From NCBI RefSeq assembly GCF_028598555.1, contig NZ_JAQRFN010000006.1:62001-126000 (forward strand): a stretch of 64,000 nt of DNA, written 5' to 3'. How positions within the stretch are numbered: position 1 is the stretch's first letter; the number at the start of each line of letters is the position of its first letter. The notes beneath the pieces are model-generated. The model worked only from the letters and a program-made list of their open reading frames with translations. It made no database searches and was not told where the DNA came from. Shown here piece after piece: positions 22,101 to 32,022 of the stretch. The stretch is from Xenorhabdus anantnagensis (GTDB taxonomy: Bacteria; Pseudomonadota; Gammaproteobacteria; Enterobacterales; Enterobacteriaceae). The translations under genes and the position numbers were made by a program.

Positions 22101-22682
22101 ATGAGTCATTTTTTCGCCCAATTATCCCGCCTAAAATTAATTAGCCGTTGGCCTCTTATGCGAAATGTGCGCACAGAAAATGTTTCAGAGCACAGTTTGC
22201 AGGTTGCTTTTGTCGCACACGCTCTGGCAATAATCAAAAACCGTAAATTCAGTGGTAATGTCAATGCCGAACGGATCGCTCTGCTGGCAATGTATCACGA
22301 CGCCAGCGAAGTCATCACGGGAGATTTGCCAACGCCCATTAAGTACTACAACCCTCAAATTGCCCATGAATATAAGAAGATAGAAAAAATAGCCCAACAA
22401 AAGTTATTGAATATGCTTCCAACTGAACTACAGGATGATTTTCGTTCTATCCTGGATGAACATCACCATACTGAAGAAGAAATCCGCATTATTAAGCAAG
22501 CTGATGCGTTATGTGCTTACTTGAAATGTCTGGAAGAGCTCTCAGCGGGCAATACTGAGTTCAATCAAGCTAAAAACCGGTTAGATAAAACACTGGCAGA
22601 ACGTCGCAGCGAAGAAATGGATTATTTCATGGATGTATTCGTACCGAGTTTCAGCCTCTCCCTTGATGAAATCAGTTTATAA
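22101..22682 (+). CDS. yfbR: 5'-deoxynucleotidase YfbR
   Basis: 193 residues against 199 in E. coli. HD-domain phosphohydrolase that removes phosphate from deoxyribonucleoside 5'-monophosphates. The metal ligands are visible: H31 in VSEHSLQ, H66-D67 in MYHDASEV and D135 in [11 protein letters not shown]. The start has AGAGGAA 4 bases upstream. Full length and apparently functional. Confidence 0.96.
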   Translation: MSHFFAQLSRLKLISRWPLMRNVRTENVSEHSLQVAFVAHALAIIKNRKFSGNVNAERIALLAMYHDASEVITGDLPTPIKYYNPQIAHEYKKIEKIAQQKLLNMLPTELQDDFRSILDEHHHTEEEIRIIKQADALCAYLKCLEELSAGNTEFNQAKNRLDKTLAERRSEEMDYFMDVFVPSFSLSLDEISL

Positions 22683-22730
22683 GTGATGCTTTGCCAAGGC
22701 TGTAGTTATTCAGCAATAATTATCCGATAG

Positions 22731-22760
22731 TGACTATCCAATTGTTGACTATCCAATTGT
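22731..22760. repeat. 15-bp direct tandem repeat between yfbR and yfbS
   Basis: TGACTATCCAATTGT occurs twice head to tail, perfectly. It lies in a non-coding spacer between convergent genes and is one of several 15-bp duplications in the window. Confidence 0.9.
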
Positions 22761-22808
22761 GATGAGGTCAGCCACAATAATTCAATAATGTTAATCTATA
22801 ACTCTAAT

Positions 22809-22835
22809 GCAGCTCCATATTGATACAGGAGCTGC
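22809..22835. terminator. Inverted repeat between convergent yfbR and yfbS
   Basis: Perfect arms GCAGCTCC and GGAGCTGC surround an 11-base loop, 13 bases beyond the yfbS stop. The position fits a transcript end for yfbS, but no U tract follows on either strand, so termination is uncertain. Confidence 0.5.
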
Positions 22836-22847
22836 CCAATAGAAACA

Positions 22848-24677
22848 TTAGAATGGGAAAAGTATTGGAATAATCGCCACGCTGATTCCCATAACAATTA
22901 GCGTAAAAGGTACGCCGAGTTTCAGGAAATCGGCGAATCGATATCCACCAGGCCCAAGTACCAATGTATTAACCGGAGATGAAATCGGTGTCATAAATGC
23001 TGCTGAAGCCGCCACACCAATAATCATGGCAAAGGGCAAAGGAGAAACAGCCATTTCATTCGCGGCTGCAATCGCAATCGGAGCCATTAACACTGCCGTC
23101 GCCGTATTGGAGATGAACAAGCCGATAACAGCACAAAGTACAAACAAGCACATCAACATCACGCGCGGCCCCATATTACCTGCGATATCCATCAGCCCAC
23201 GGACAATGAGATCAATCCCCCCTGTTTTCTGCAATGCCAGGGCAAAAGGCATCATACCGACAATCAAAATAATGCTCGGCCAGTGAATGGCACGATAAGC
23301 ACTCTCCATATCAATACAGCGGAATTTTCCCATTAGCAGACAGGCAATTAGCGCGGCAATAAAATTCGGGATTTCATTGGTCAGCATCATAACAACCATC
23401 AGGGCAAGGCAGAATAAGGCATGGGGGGCTTGTGAAGCAGCGGGAGCCGCACTTTCCACTTCAATGGGAAGGTTCAGCACAATAAAATCAGGGGTTTTCG
23501 TTTTCAATGCACGGATCAATTTCCAATCGCCAATAACCAGTAACGTGTCACCAAGCAACAAGGGTTCATCCACTAACTTCCCTTCCAAGGCTTTTCCCCC
23601 GCGACGAACTCCCACTACATTGAGTCCATAACGCGTGCGAAATTTCATACCACGCAATGATTGCCCCAAGAGGTCGGATTCAGGGATCACTGAAACCTCA
23701 GCCATACCGACATCACGGGACTGATCGGAAAAATATTCCCCACGCAATACCATCGGTTCCAGCTGTTGTTCGCTGCAAAATACCCGTAAATCAACATTAC
23801 TATCCGACATATCCACCAGCAGGACATCCTGGCCCCGCAGTTCTATATCGCCAGTGGCAGCAATCATCACCCGACGAAATTTACGCCAACGTTCAATGCC
23901 AATGACATTCGCGCCATAGCCGGCACGTAGCCCCAGCTCATCCAATGTGTGACCAATCAAGGGTGAATTTTGCCGGATGGCAAAACGGCGAGCACGACCA
24001 GATAATTTATAGTCACGTATCAAATCACGGAATGTCCGATGATAACGTTCGTCCACTGTCTGGTGGTTTTTGCCCCCCAACCAACGACGAGCGACTAACA
24101 TGTAAACCACACCAGCCATCAAGACTAAAATGCCAATCGGTGTAATGGAGAAGAAACCAAAACCCCGCAGACCTTCGCGCACCAGCTCACTATTGACGAC
24201 CATATTGGGCGGTGTTGCTACCAAGGTCATCATGCCACTGATCAAGCCCGCAAACCCTAATGGCATCATCAATCGTCCCGCCGAGATTTTCATTCTGGCG
24301 GCCACGCTCAAGACAACGGGAATAAATATTGCCACAACACCGGTTGAACTCATAAAAGCGCCCAGTCCGGCAACCGATAGCATTAAGCAAGCCAACATTT
24401 TGGTTTCACTGTTACCGGCGATACGAACCAACCAATCCCCCATCTGATAAGCAACCCCGGTTCTCACCAGCCCTTCACCAATGACAAATAAGGCGGCAAT
24501 CAATAACACATTGGGATCACTAAAACCGACAGTGGCTTCACTTAACGTCAGTGTGCCACTCAAGACAAATGCAACGATCACCAATAAAGCCACAACATCC
24601 ATTCTGACTTTATTGGTGGTGAAAAGCACAATAGCTATCAATAACAGGGTCAGTACCCACAACAATTCGCTACTCAA
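22848..24677 (-). CDS. yfbS: SLC13/DASS-type transporter YfbS with two TrkA-C domains
   Basis: Start placed at TTG 24677 with AGAGG 5 bases upstream, giving 609 residues beginning [10 protein letters not shown]. coli YfbS is 610 and begins MNGELIWVL. A further TTG at 24692 is less likely. Two membrane halves, each with a DASS signature ([11 protein letters not shown] and [13 protein letters not shown]), flank a soluble centre with two TrkA-C (RCK-C) domains at about residues 210-390. Predicted inner-membrane anion or dicarboxylate symporter; its substrate is not known. The gene is intact. Confidence 0.93.
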   Translation of the reverse strand: MSSELLWVLTLLLIAIVLFTTNKVRMDVVALLVIVAFVLSGTLTLSEATVGFSDPNVLLIAALFVIGEGLVRTGVAYQMGDWLVRIAGNSETKMLACLMLSVAGLGAFMSSTGVVAIFIPVVLSVAARMKISAGRLMMPLGFAGLISGMMTLVATPPNMVVNSELVREGLRGFGFFSITPIGILVLMAGVVYMLVARRWLGGKNHQTVDERYHRTFRDLIRDYKLSGRARRFAIRQNSPLIGHTLDELGLRAGYGANVIGIERWRKFRRVMIAATGDIELRGQDVLLVDMSDSNVDLRVFCSEQQLEPMVLRGEYFSDQSRDVGMAEVSVIPESDLLGQSLRGMKFRTRYGLNVVGVRRGGKALEGKLVDEPLLLGDTLLVIGDWKLIRALKTKTPDFIVLNLPIEVESAAPAASQAPHALFCLALMVVMMLTNEIPNFIAALIACLLMGKFRCIDMESAYRAIHWPSIILIVGMMPFALALQKTGGIDLIVRGLMDIAGNMGPRVMLMCLFVLCAVIGLFISNTATAVLMAPIAIAAANEMAVSPLPFAMIIGVAASAAFMTPISSPVNTLVLGPGGYRFADFLKLGVPFTLIVMGISVAIIPILFPF

Positions 24678-24855
24678 TCTGGCCTCTATCAACGATACAT
24701 TTTAAATATGACCTATCCGTAATATCAAAAGACGACGGATACAAACGTTAACCAGATAAGTAGGCCATTTTTCTCAGGGAAAATCCCTCGTTATGATCAA
24801 GAATCATCCTGATTTGTGCTATATGTTCTTCATCTTTCAAGTTGGATATAAAAAG

Positions 24856-25515
24856 CTATTGGGTATAAATCGATACATAACCGCCAGATTTGACAATTTC
24901 AATATCCTCCAGATTAGTAATCGTCAGATGGACTTCATCACGACGTGGAATATCTGGCGAATCGTGAACAACGACAACCTGACAACCCGCATCCAGACCG
25001 GCATGAATTCCCGCAATAGCATCTTCAAAAACCACGCACTCCTCTGGCAATAATCCCAGTTTTTTAGCGCCCAGCAAATAAGGTTCAGGGTTTGGTTTGC
25101 CATTTGTGACTGACTCTGCCGTTACCCAATACGCAGGTTCCGGCAACTCCGCCATCTTATGACGAGCAGAGGCAAGAGGAACAGTCCCTGATGTCACAAT
25201 TGCCCAAGGAATGTCCAGTGCATTCAATTTATCAATCAGGGCAATGGCACCAGGCAAGGCAGTAATGCCTTCTGTATCTTCTGTTTCAATTTTTTCAATC
25301 CATTTGAAAGTGCTGGCGATCTCTTCTTCACTAGCATCTGGCATAAAATGCCGCAGGGATAATATTGCCGGAGTACCATGAATATAGTTCAACACTTCGT
25401 CTCTATCGATCCCCATCTTATCGGCAAACTGAATCCATGCTCGCTCAACCGCAGGCAATGAATCGATCAGAGTTCCATCCAAATCAAATAAAAAACCTCT
25501 GCATCTCAGTACCAA
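24856..25515 (-). CDS. yfbT: HAD-family sugar phosphatase YfbT
   Basis: Start placed at TTG 25515, 6 bases after AAGGAG. The open frame reaches a further TTG at 25536, which has no ribosome site and would extend past the family N-terminus. This gives 219 residues against 216 in E. coli. HAD motif I is FLFDLDGTLIDS (nucleophile D11), motif II is IVTSG, and the motif III/IV region is GKPNPEPYLLGA with VFEDAIAGIHAG. It dephosphorylates sugar phosphates in the cytoplasm. It follows directly the remains of yfbU. Confidence 0.92.
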   Translation of the reverse strand: MVLRCRGFLFDLDGTLIDSLPAVERAWIQFADKMGIDRDEVLNYIHGTPAILSLRHFMPDASEEEIASTFKWIEKIETEDTEGITALPGAIALIDKLNALDIPWAIVTSGTVPLASARHKMAELPEPAYWVTAESVTNGKPNPEPYLLGAKKLGLLPEECVVFEDAIAGIHAGLDAGCQVVVVHDSPDIPRRDEVHLTITNLEDIEIVKSGGYVSIYTQ

Positions 25516-25536
25516 ACCCGACTCCTTCAAACGCAA

Positions 25537-25908
25537 CTATGCGTTAATAATCTGCTCAATATCAACGGCGCTAAATGAGTATAGCGCCCCTCTGTATTCA
25601 CCATAAAACGAACATAAACAAGATAAAGTGGTTCTGTCGCCGCATCAAAACCTAAACAGGCCATGTGGCACTCATCCAGTTCCTGCCGATCTTTAAGATT
25701 ACTTAATGAAATATGCAGCGCATGATACATTTCCATAATATTAATGATAGTGCGACAAGTCTCTTCGGATAACTCACCAAAATCGTGATCCAACCACGCA
25801 ATTGTAACCCAAAACCCCGTTCGATAATGGTTTGGTAACGACGATAACGTTCAGCATATTCAGGTTCCAGCATGGACATGAGTTTGTATTGAATAGGGGG
25901 TTCGGTAG
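25537..25908 (-). pseudogene. yfbU: Wrecked yfbU (UPF0304), three lesions
   Basis: E. coli YfbU has 164 residues. Here the N-terminal ~13 residues are gone: homology starts at [20 protein letters not shown], immediately after the yfbV stop. After LQLRG the frame shifts by the loss of one base and continues as [18 protein letters not shown]. After GRYTH about 30 residues are deleted, and the reading jumps, in another frame, to the authentic C-terminus [12 protein letters not shown] followed by TAG at 25537-25539. No start codon or ribosome site remains. The two apparent open frames here (25527-25793 and 25774-25992) are pieces of this gene, not new genes. Confidence 0.92.
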
Positions 25909-25909
25909 T

Positions 25910-26365
25910 TTAAATATCATCAAGGAAAGAATTATCCAATTGCCTAAATGCCCGTTTAAGCAATTCAGCCAGCGCAAAGTAAGTCGGGGCATTTTCTACA
26001 GGTGTCATTGCAATCCCTGCCTGAGCAAATTTTTCCCGAATTTCATAAAACCATTGCAGCAACCTTTCCGGTAACGGTGTTGCTGCGCGTTTTCCCAACC
26101 ACCATAATCCCTGCAATGGCAAACTACAGGCAAACAGTGCTGTCGCTACCGTTGGCCCCAATTGACCACCCAGAGCGATTTGCCATGTCAAAGTAAAAAT
26201 TGCTAATGGCGGCATAAACCGGATACCAAAGCGAGTCGCCTTAATCACACGATTTTCAGGAAAAATAGGTGCAAGCTGCTTTGCCAGTGGCCAGATTTTC
26301 AAATATTGCTGCCCTAATTGCATTCGTTTAAACCAACCTTGGTTAACAGGTGGTGTCGTGTTCAT
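25910..26365 (-). CDS. yfbV: UPF0208 membrane protein YfbV
   Basis: Start placed at the second of two adjacent ATGs (26365, MNTTPPVNQ), 4 bases after GAGGT. This gives 151 residues, exactly the E. coli YfbV length. Two central hydrophobic segments (residues ~45-95) span the inner membrane. The protein is implicated in Ter macrodomain organisation in E. coli; the biochemical role is unknown. It is divergent from ackA, with a 265-base spacer that must hold both promoters. The stop abuts the yfbU remnant. Confidence 0.93.
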   Translation of the reverse strand: MNTTPPVNQGWFKRMQLGQQYLKIWPLAKQLAPIFPENRVIKATRFGIRFMPPLAIFTLTWQIALGGQLGPTVATALFACSLPLQGLWWLGKRAATPLPERLLQWFYEIREKFAQAGIAMTPVENAPTYFALAELLKRAFRQLDNSFLDDI

Positions 26366-26630
26366 CATGACCTCAATCAATTAAAGGTATAATTTTTAAA
26401 AAATCTATACAAAAGATAAAATCTTTTTTGTAGTATTAATACTATTAAGTATATTTTGTCTTTATTGCTAGCAAACTGTATCCTACACAGACTTTTATGT
26501 TGTTGCAGTAGCAAAACAGGAATTTTGACCTTTTTCGCAACAATTGGATTCGGTTTGTTAATAAATTATTTCATTTCTTAACATTGTTCTCATTTTAAGA
26601 TTAGATCACAACAAGATAATAGGTATTTCC

Positions 26631-27833
26631 ATGTCAAGTAAGCTGGTACTGGTTCTTAACTGCGGTAGCTCCTCCCTGAAATTCGCTATCATCGACCCTG
26701 CCAATGGTGAAGAATATCTTTCTGGTTTAGCTGAGTGTTTTAGCCTGCCTGAAGCTCGTATTAAATGGAAAATGGATGGCGCGAAAAACGAAGCTGCTTT
26801 AGGTGCCGGCGCAGCACACAGCGAAGCGCTGAACTTCATTGTTAATACTATTTTGGCTGAAAAACCAGAACTTTCTGCACAGATTTCATCCATTGGTCAC
26901 CGCATTGTTCATGGTGGTGAGAAGTTCACTTCTTCCGTGATTATCACCGATGAAGTTATCAAAGGTATTGAAGCGGCTATTCCATTCGCACCACTGCACA
27001 ACCCAGCTCACTTGATCGGTATTGCAGAAGCGGAAAAGGCATTCCCTCATCTGGTTGAGAAAAACATTGCAGTATTTGATACTGCATTCCACCAGACTAT
27101 GCCAGAAGAAGCCTACCTGTACGCACTGCCTTACAACCTGTACAAAGAGCATGGCATCCGTCGCTACGGTGCACACGGCACCAGCCATTTCTATGTTTCC
27201 CGCGAAGCAGCTAAAATGCTGAACAAGCCAGTTGAAGCACTGAATGTCATCACCTGCCATTTGGGCAACGGTGGTTCTGTTTCTGCAATTGTCAACGGTC
27301 AGTGTGTTGATACTTCCATGGGCCTGACTCCACTGGAAGGTCTGGTCATGGGTACCCGCAGTGGTGACATCGATCCGGCTATCGTATTCCACCTGCACGA
27401 TGCAATGGGTATGAGCATCGCTCAGATCAACACCCTGCTGACCAAAGAGTCCGGCTTCCAAGGCCTGACCGAAGTTACCAGCGATTGCCGTTACGTAGAA
27501 GATAACTACGAAACCAAAGCTGATGCTAAACGTGCTATGGATGTTTACTGCCACCGTCTGGCTAAATACATCGGCGCATACAGCGCCCTGATGGAAGGCC
27601 GTCTGGATGCGATTATCTTCACTGGCGGCATCGGTGAAAACTCCGCACTGGTTCGTGAACTGACCATGAAGAAAGTCGCTCTGCTGGGCTTCGAATATGA
27701 CCACGAGCGTAACCTTGCAGCTCGCTTCGGCAAATCAGGCGTTATCACTACAGATAACAGCCGTCCTGCTCTGGTTATCCCAACCAATGAAGAATTGGTC
27801 ATTGCTCAGGATTCAGCACGCCTGACCGCCTAA
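26631..27833 (+). CDS. ackA: Acetate kinase
   Basis: 400 residues, identical in length to E. coli AckA. Converts acetyl phosphate and ADP to acetate and ATP (reversible) in the overflow/fermentation pathway with Pta. ASKHA-fold motifs are visible: [12 protein letters not shown] at the N-terminus, [10 protein letters not shown] near 90, the [11 protein letters not shown] segment near 146, and [14 protein letters not shown] near 205. Followed 213 bases later by pta, as in E. coli. Codon use is of highly expressed type. Confidence 0.98.
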   Translation: MSSKLVLVLNCGSSSLKFAIIDPANGEEYLSGLAECFSLPEARIKWKMDGAKNEAALGAGAAHSEALNFIVNTILAEKPELSAQISSIGHRIVHGGEKFTSSVIITDEVIKGIEAAIPFAPLHNPAHLIGIAEAEKAFPHLVEKNIAVFDTAFHQTMPEEAYLYALPYNLYKEHGIRRYGAHGTSHFYVSREAAKMLNKPVEALNVITCHLGNGGSVSAIVNGQCVDTSMGLTPLEGLVMGTRSGDIDPAIVFHLHDAMGMSIAQINTLLTKESGFQGLTEVTSDCRYVEDNYETKADAKRAMDVYCHRLAKYIGAYSALMEGRLDAIIFTGGIGENSALVRELTMKKVALLGFEYDHERNLAARFGKSGVITTDNSRPALVIPTNEELVIAQDSARLTA

Positions 27834-27848
27834 GCCACATGATTTTCA

Positions 27849-27875
27849 AGAACCACCGGCAATGCTGGTGGTTCT
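27849..27875 (+). terminator. Stem-loop between ackA and pta
   Basis: Perfect 9-bp arms AGAACCACC and GGTGGTTCT around a 9-base loop, 15 bases after the ackA stop. Only GTATT follows, so it is probably a partial terminator or mRNA-processing hairpin that adjusts the ackA:pta ratio. Confidence 0.65.
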
Positions 27876-27910
27876 GTATTCATGAGTACGTTCCATAAGT
27901 ACATTGATTA

Positions 27911-27945
27911 ATATTTCCTTAATAAATATTTCCTTAACAAATATT
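27911..27945 (+). repeat. 15-bp tandem repeat in the ackA-pta spacer
   Basis: ATATTTCCTTAATAA and ATATTTCCTTAACAA lie head to tail, differing at one base, with a third partial ATATT. It is non-coding and has the same unit length as other duplications in the window. Confidence 0.85.
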
Positions 27946-28045
27946 GCGTTGGCTCATGGTTCGTGTTTCGTCTATTTATATAGCATTGAATATATCGCAC
28001 TGAGTCACATTTATTGACTGACGAGCAACCGTTAAAGAGGTTTCC

Positions 28046-30190
28046 GTGTCCCGTACAATTATGTTAATTCCCACTGGCACCAGCGTTGGTTTAACCAGTG
28101 TCAGTCTGGGTGTTATTCGCTCCATGGAGCAAAAAGGCGTTCGTCTGAGCGTTTTCAAACCTATCGCACAACCACGTCACACAGGTTCTCAGGATCAAAC
28201 CACCTCCATTATCCGTTCACACTCCAGCATCCATACTGCTGAACCTCTGGATATGGCGCATGTGGAATCAATGCTGACCACTAACAAAAAAGACGTGTTG
28301 ATGGAAGAGATCGTGGCGCATTACCACGAAAACACCAAAGATGCAGAAGTCGTTCTGATTGAAGGTCTGGTTCCGACTCGCAAACATCCGTTTGCCCAAT
28401 CTCTGAATTATGAAATCGCTAAGACCCTGAATGCTGAAATCGTATTCGTGACTGCATTGGGTACTAACAGCCCGGAACAGCTGAAAGAGCGTATTGAACT
28501 GAGCCGCGCTGAATACGGCGGTATCAAGAATCAAAATATTATCGGTGTTATTGTCAACAAACTGAATGCACCAGTTGACGACCAAGGCCGCACTCGCCCA
28601 GATTTATCTGAGATTTTTGACGAATCAACCAAAGCGACTATTGCGCACATCGATCCAAAAACCATCTTCAAAAACAGCCCATTGCCAATTCTCGGCTGCA
28701 TTCCATGGAGTTTCGATCTGATCGCTACCCGTGCGATTGATATGGCCAAACACCTGAAAGCTGACATCATCAATGAAGGCGCCATCGAAAGCCGTCGCAT
28801 CAAATCCGTGACTTTCTGTGCCCGCAGCATTCCTAACATGCTGGAATACTTCCGTCCGGGTTCTCTGCTGGTGACTTCTGCTGACCGCCCTGATGTACTG
28901 ATCACTGCGTGTCTGGCTGCCATGAATGGCATTGACGTTGGTGCTGTATTGCTGACCGGTGGTTACTCAATTGATGAGCCTATCCGTGAGCTGTGCGAAC
29001 GCGCATTCAACACTGGTCTGCCAGTTTTCACGGTGAAAACCAATACATGGCAAACCTCCCTGAACCTGCAAAGTTTCAGCCTCGAAGTTCCAGCCGATGA
29101 CCACGAGCGTATCGAAAAAATCCAGAACTACGTTGCACAGCACATCAGCAATGAGTGGATCGATTCTCTGGCGGCAACATCAGAGCGCTCAAATCGCCTG
29201 TCTCCACCAGCATTCCGCTATCAGCTGACCGAGCTGGCTCGTCAGGCAGGCAAGCGCGTCGTCCTGCCAGAAGGTGATGAACCACGTACCGTCAAAGCAG
29301 CAGCTATCTGTGCTGAACGTGGCATAGCAGAATGTATCCTGCTGGGTGATCCAGAAGAAATCCGTCGTGTGGCTGCGGCTCAAGGTGTTGAGCTGGGCGC
29401 AGGGATTGAGATCGTTAATCCAGCGGCAGTACGTGAACGTTACGTTCCACGTCTGGTTGAGCTGCGTAAGAACAAAGGCATGACCGAAGTGGTTGCCCGC
29501 GAACAACTGGAAGACAACGTGGTTCTGGGCACAATGATGCTGGAACAAAACGAAGTTGACGGTCTGGTTTCCGGTGCGGTTCATACCACTGCTAACACCA
29601 TTCGTCCGCCATTGCAGTTAATTAAAACTGCGCCAAACAGCTCACTGGTCTCTTCTGTCTTCTTCATGTTGCTGCCAGAGCAAGTATTGGTTTACGGTGA
29701 CTGTGCGATCAACCCAGATCCAACCGCTGAACAACTGTCTGAAATCGCTATTCAATCCGCCGATTCTGCCAAAGCGTTTGGTATCGAGCCTCGCGTTGCG
29801 ATGATCTCCTACTCTACCGGTAACTCTGGTGCAGGCAGCGATGTTGAGAAAGTTCGCGAAGCAACCCGTCTGGCACAGGAAAAACGTCCAGACCTGATCA
29901 TCGACGGCCCATTGCAGTACGACGCGGCTATCATGGCCGACGTGGCGAAATCCAAAGCGCCAAATTCACCAGTCGCAGGTCAGGCTACCGTGTTTATCTT
30001 CCCGGATCTGAATACCGGTAACACCACTTATAAAGCGGTACAACGCTCTGCTGATCTGGTCTCCATCGGGCCAATGCTGCAAGGCATGCGCAAGCCAGTT
30101 AACGATTTGTCCCGTGGCGCACTGGTTGATGATATCGTTTATACCGTTGCACTGACTGCAATTCAGGCAACCCAGCAAGAAAATGCTTAA
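28046..30190 (+). CDS. pta: Phosphate acetyltransferase
   Basis: 714 residues, the E. coli Pta length, with a GTG start and AGAGG 5 bases upstream. Three-domain architecture: an N-terminal P-loop/BioD-like domain (residues ~1-190, [15 protein letters not shown]), a DRTGG regulatory domain (~215-335) and the C-terminal catalytic phosphotransacetylase domain (~390-714; [26 protein letters not shown]). Makes acetyl phosphate from acetyl-CoA; with AckA it sets acetyl-phosphate levels. Confidence 0.98.
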   Translation: MSRTIMLIPTGTSVGLTSVSLGVIRSMEQKGVRLSVFKPIAQPRHTGSQDQTTSIIRSHSSIHTAEPLDMAHVESMLTTNKKDVLMEEIVAHYHENTKDAEVVLIEGLVPTRKHPFAQSLNYEIAKTLNAEIVFVTALGTNSPEQLKERIELSRAEYGGIKNQNIIGVIVNKLNAPVDDQGRTRPDLSEIFDESTKATIAHIDPKTIFKNSPLPILGCIPWSFDLIATRAIDMAKHLKADIINEGAIESRRIKSVTFCARSIPNMLEYFRPGSLLVTSADRPDVLITACLAAMNGIDVGAVLLTGGYSIDEPIRELCERAFNTGLPVFTVKTNTWQTSLNLQSFSLEVPADDHERIEKIQNYVAQHISNEWIDSLAATSERSNRLSPPAFRYQLTELARQAGKRVVLPEGDEPRTVKAAAICAERGIAECILLGDPEEIRRVAAAQGVELGAGIEIVNPAAVRERYVPRLVELRKNKGMTEVVAREQLEDNVVLGTMMLEQNEVDGLVSGAVHTTANTIRPPLQLIKTAPNSSLVSSVFFMLLPEQVLVYGDCAINPDPTAEQLSEIAIQSADSAKAFGIEPRVAMISYSTGNSGAGSDVEKVREATRLAQEKRPDLIIDGPLQYDAAIMADVAKSKAPNSPVAGQATVFIFPDLNTGNTTYKAVQRSADLVSIGPMLQGMRKPVNDLSRGALVDDIVYTVALTAIQATQQENA

Positions 30191-30212
30191 TTCTCTCGCC
30201 GCATAAACATGA

Positions 30213-30246
30213 AATAGTCCTACGCTGTTAGCGTGGGGCTATTTTT
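30213..30246 (+). terminator. Rho-independent terminator after pta
   Basis: AATAGTCC-ACGCT pairs with AGCGT-GGGCTATT with a small internal bulge and a 3-base loop, followed by TTTTTTAT. It lies 23 bases after the pta stop. Confidence 0.9.
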
Positions 30247-30363
30247 TATAATAGGAAATAAGATTAGTTTCCAATTCCAGCCAACACATGATTCATTTCT
30301 ATATAAACGGTATTTACCTTCCACAATTATGTCCAATGGTTCAGGGAGCCAGAAACTTTCTGT

Positions 30364-31041
30364 TTATACACAATTTGCCTTAAAATAATATCCCTCCTTC
30401 CAAAACCCCCATTTATCACTTTTGGCGGGTTCTAATAGCATGTAACCTTTTTGATATCCAAACCCATATTGAAAGTAAATCTCTTTCGCAGCAGGTGCTG
30501 GTATTAGTTTGATGCTCCCATTTTTACCAAGTGTGTTTGATTTATTTACCGCATATTCCATCAGAATAATGCCACAATTTCTAATACCTATGTGAGTAGC
30601 AAACTCTATAATAGAGGGCGGTTCTGAGACTTTTTCCTTGTTATTAGAAAATATTAACATTCCAATTGGCGCCTCTTGAAAAAACATCACAAAGAAATAA
30701 TGCTCTATTGAGGCTGAGGCACCCTCAAATTTACTTTCTAGGATAGAAGAGATTTGAGTAAGTATTCCATAGGTAGCTTTATATCTTGAATTCCACCGCT
30801 CCTGCTCCCGACTTAATTGTCTGCTCTGATTAGAGCCTATAAGCCAATCACCATTAATCATGTTTGTTCTTATTCGATTAGCAATACATAAAGCATCTTG
30901 AAGCCCAACCTCTCTGATAGTGATAGAATTTTTAACATTAAATAGCCTGAAATCCCTATTTGTTAAATTTGTTTCACTACGAGTCAATGGCCCGGTTGTA
31001 TCTGGGTTCAAGATGCTAAAAAATTTTGATTTAAGTATCAT
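30364..31041 (-). CDS. Orphan GNAT-like acetyltransferase, 225 aa
   Basis: ATG follows GGAG by 7 bases. The C-terminal half has the layout of a GNAT fold: strand FFVMFFQEAPIGMLIFS, then an HIGIRNCGIILMEYAV segment where the acetyl-CoA pyrophosphate loop and helix 3 are expected, then GSIKLIPAPAAKEIYFQYGF, which resembles the usual strand 5 to GF motif. The classical Q/RxxGxG/A loop is degenerate (RNCGII). The N-terminal ~110 residues are not recognised. No signal peptide. It is strongly AT-rich and sits where E. coli has other genes after pta, so it is probably acquired. Substrate unknown; effector, immunity or antibiotic-modifying roles are all possible. Confidence 0.6.
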   Translation of the reverse strand: MILKSKFFSILNPDTTGPLTRSETNLTNRDFRLFNVKNSITIREVGLQDALCIANRIRTNMINGDWLIGSNQSRQLSREQERWNSRYKATYGILTQISSILESKFEGASASIEHYFFVMFFQEAPIGMLIFSNNKEKVSEPPSIIEFATHIGIRNCGIILMEYAVNKSNTLGKNGSIKLIPAPAAKEIYFQYGFGYQKGYMLLEPAKSDKWGFWKEGYYFKANCV

Positions 31042-31093
31042 GATATATCTCCAAATAATAATATAAAAAATATATTCAGAAGATTTGGTTCAT

Positions 31094-31289
31094 TCAATTT
31101 ACCATTGCTTTCCGGGCTTGCTGTTTTTCCCGACGCTTTCTCATTCGTAGATCATAAACCAAACCGGAGGCCATATAACACTATACGTGTATCATAATCA
31201 AATACCATAATCACCACCGTAAAGGCAAAAAATATCAAAGTACACCACATCATAAGAATGCCCATTGGCATTTTATAGATAAATTTCAT
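31094..31289 (-). pseudogene. Degenerate 3' fragment of a second CycA-like permease
   Basis: Reading the minus strand, the fragment encodes KFIYKMPMGILMMWCTLIFF, then FDYDTRIVLYG. After a frame break it continues LRMRKRREKQQARKAMVN and a stop at 31094-31096. These match the last ~65 residues of the intact permease at 32023-33447, including a 44-base perfect identity (31204-31247 against 32147-32190). The upstream part of this copy is absent; similarity stops at 31289. It is a remnant of a tandem permease gene or of a partial duplication. Confidence 0.9.
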
Positions 31290-31634
31290 TTCACTAAAAC
31301 ACAATAGAAATTCATTTATCCATCAGTGGAACTCAATGTACTTTCATCTATCACATAAATATTATTGTGAATATTCAAAGGGATTAAACACTATTATTTT
31401 CAACAAAGAAAACTGATTCTTGCATTCTGGTTAAATCTTAATTATTAGATATTATTTATATAACATGCTGTTTCCATATTATAAATTTTCATTAATAAAC
31501 AAGACGCGAGGATAACATCAACCTACCTGATGAAAATAATGAAATATTCCATTCAAGTTTCAGTTTTGTTGATCACACCTTAAAATACATTAAATATATT
31601 TACGTGTTTCAACTTAATCTTAAACGAGGTTATT
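31290..31634. other. AT-rich spacer between permease relic and secreted-protein gene
   Basis: About 345 bases, very AT-rich, no credible gene and no match to the intact permease. It presumably holds the promoter of the 31635 gene. Confidence 0.45.
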
Positions 31635-31985
31635 ATGAAATTTAAAATTATTCTAATTATTCTTATTGCTACTGCTACGACAATGAATAACTATGCTTAT
31701 TCTTATGCTGGAAACTGTGACAAAAATCTGAATAAACAAGGTTATGTAACTTCAGTTTTTTTAGGCGTAGATGACAATAAAGATGCAAGAATCACATTTG
31801 GTTTCAACCCAATAAATTCAAAAAATACGATAACAATATCTCTTTATAATTATATAACTAGCACTGATAATAAGCTTACCTTTGATTCGAATGCGAGTAA
31901 AAAGGCTCGAGCAGCATATTCTCTTTTTAAGCAATTAAAATATCTGGTTACTTCCTTACTCCTTGCTACGCATCGAGTAAGGTAA
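31635..31985 (+). CDS. Small secreted protein, C-terminus replaced by a hairpin element
   Basis: ATG follows ACGAGG. A Sec signal peptide covers residues 1-25 (Lys-rich start, hydrophobic core, cleavage after YSYA). The mature chain begins GNCDKNLNKQGYVTSVFLG, then predicted strands and a helix KKARAAYSLFKQ. It stops resembling a natural protein at about residue 102: the last 14 codons come from an inverted repeat (31946-31991) that also supplies the stop. I therefore read it as a truncated gene. The general pattern (Gly-strand, aromatic strand, helix) resembles the 2561-2887 product; a link to toxin B-subunit-like proteins is conceivable but unproven. Confidence 0.5.
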   Translation: MKFKIILIILIATATTMNNYAYSYAGNCDKNLNKQGYVTSVFLGVDDNKDARITFGFNPINSKNTITISLYNYITSTDNKLTFDSNASKKARAAYSLFKQLKYLVTSLLLATHRVR

Positions 31986-31991
31986 GTAACC
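31946..31991. repeat. Long imperfect hairpin element
   Basis: The arms GGTTACTTCCTTACTC and GAGTAAGGTAAGTAACC pair over 16 bp with one bulged base, around the 13-base loop CTTGCTACGCATC. It overlaps the 3' end of the 31635 frame and lies 31 bases from the permease stop. No U tract follows. It could be a small dispersed palindromic element or an mRNA 3'-end hairpin for the permease. Confidence 0.75.
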
Positions 31992-32022
31992 ACTACCCAT
32001 TTTCCGTTGGCATACAAAAAAC

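Noticed and set aside
31094-32022. Insertion sequence in the permease-relic region
   Set aside because: No transposase fragment or target-site duplication could be found; only a hairpin and a direct repeat are present.
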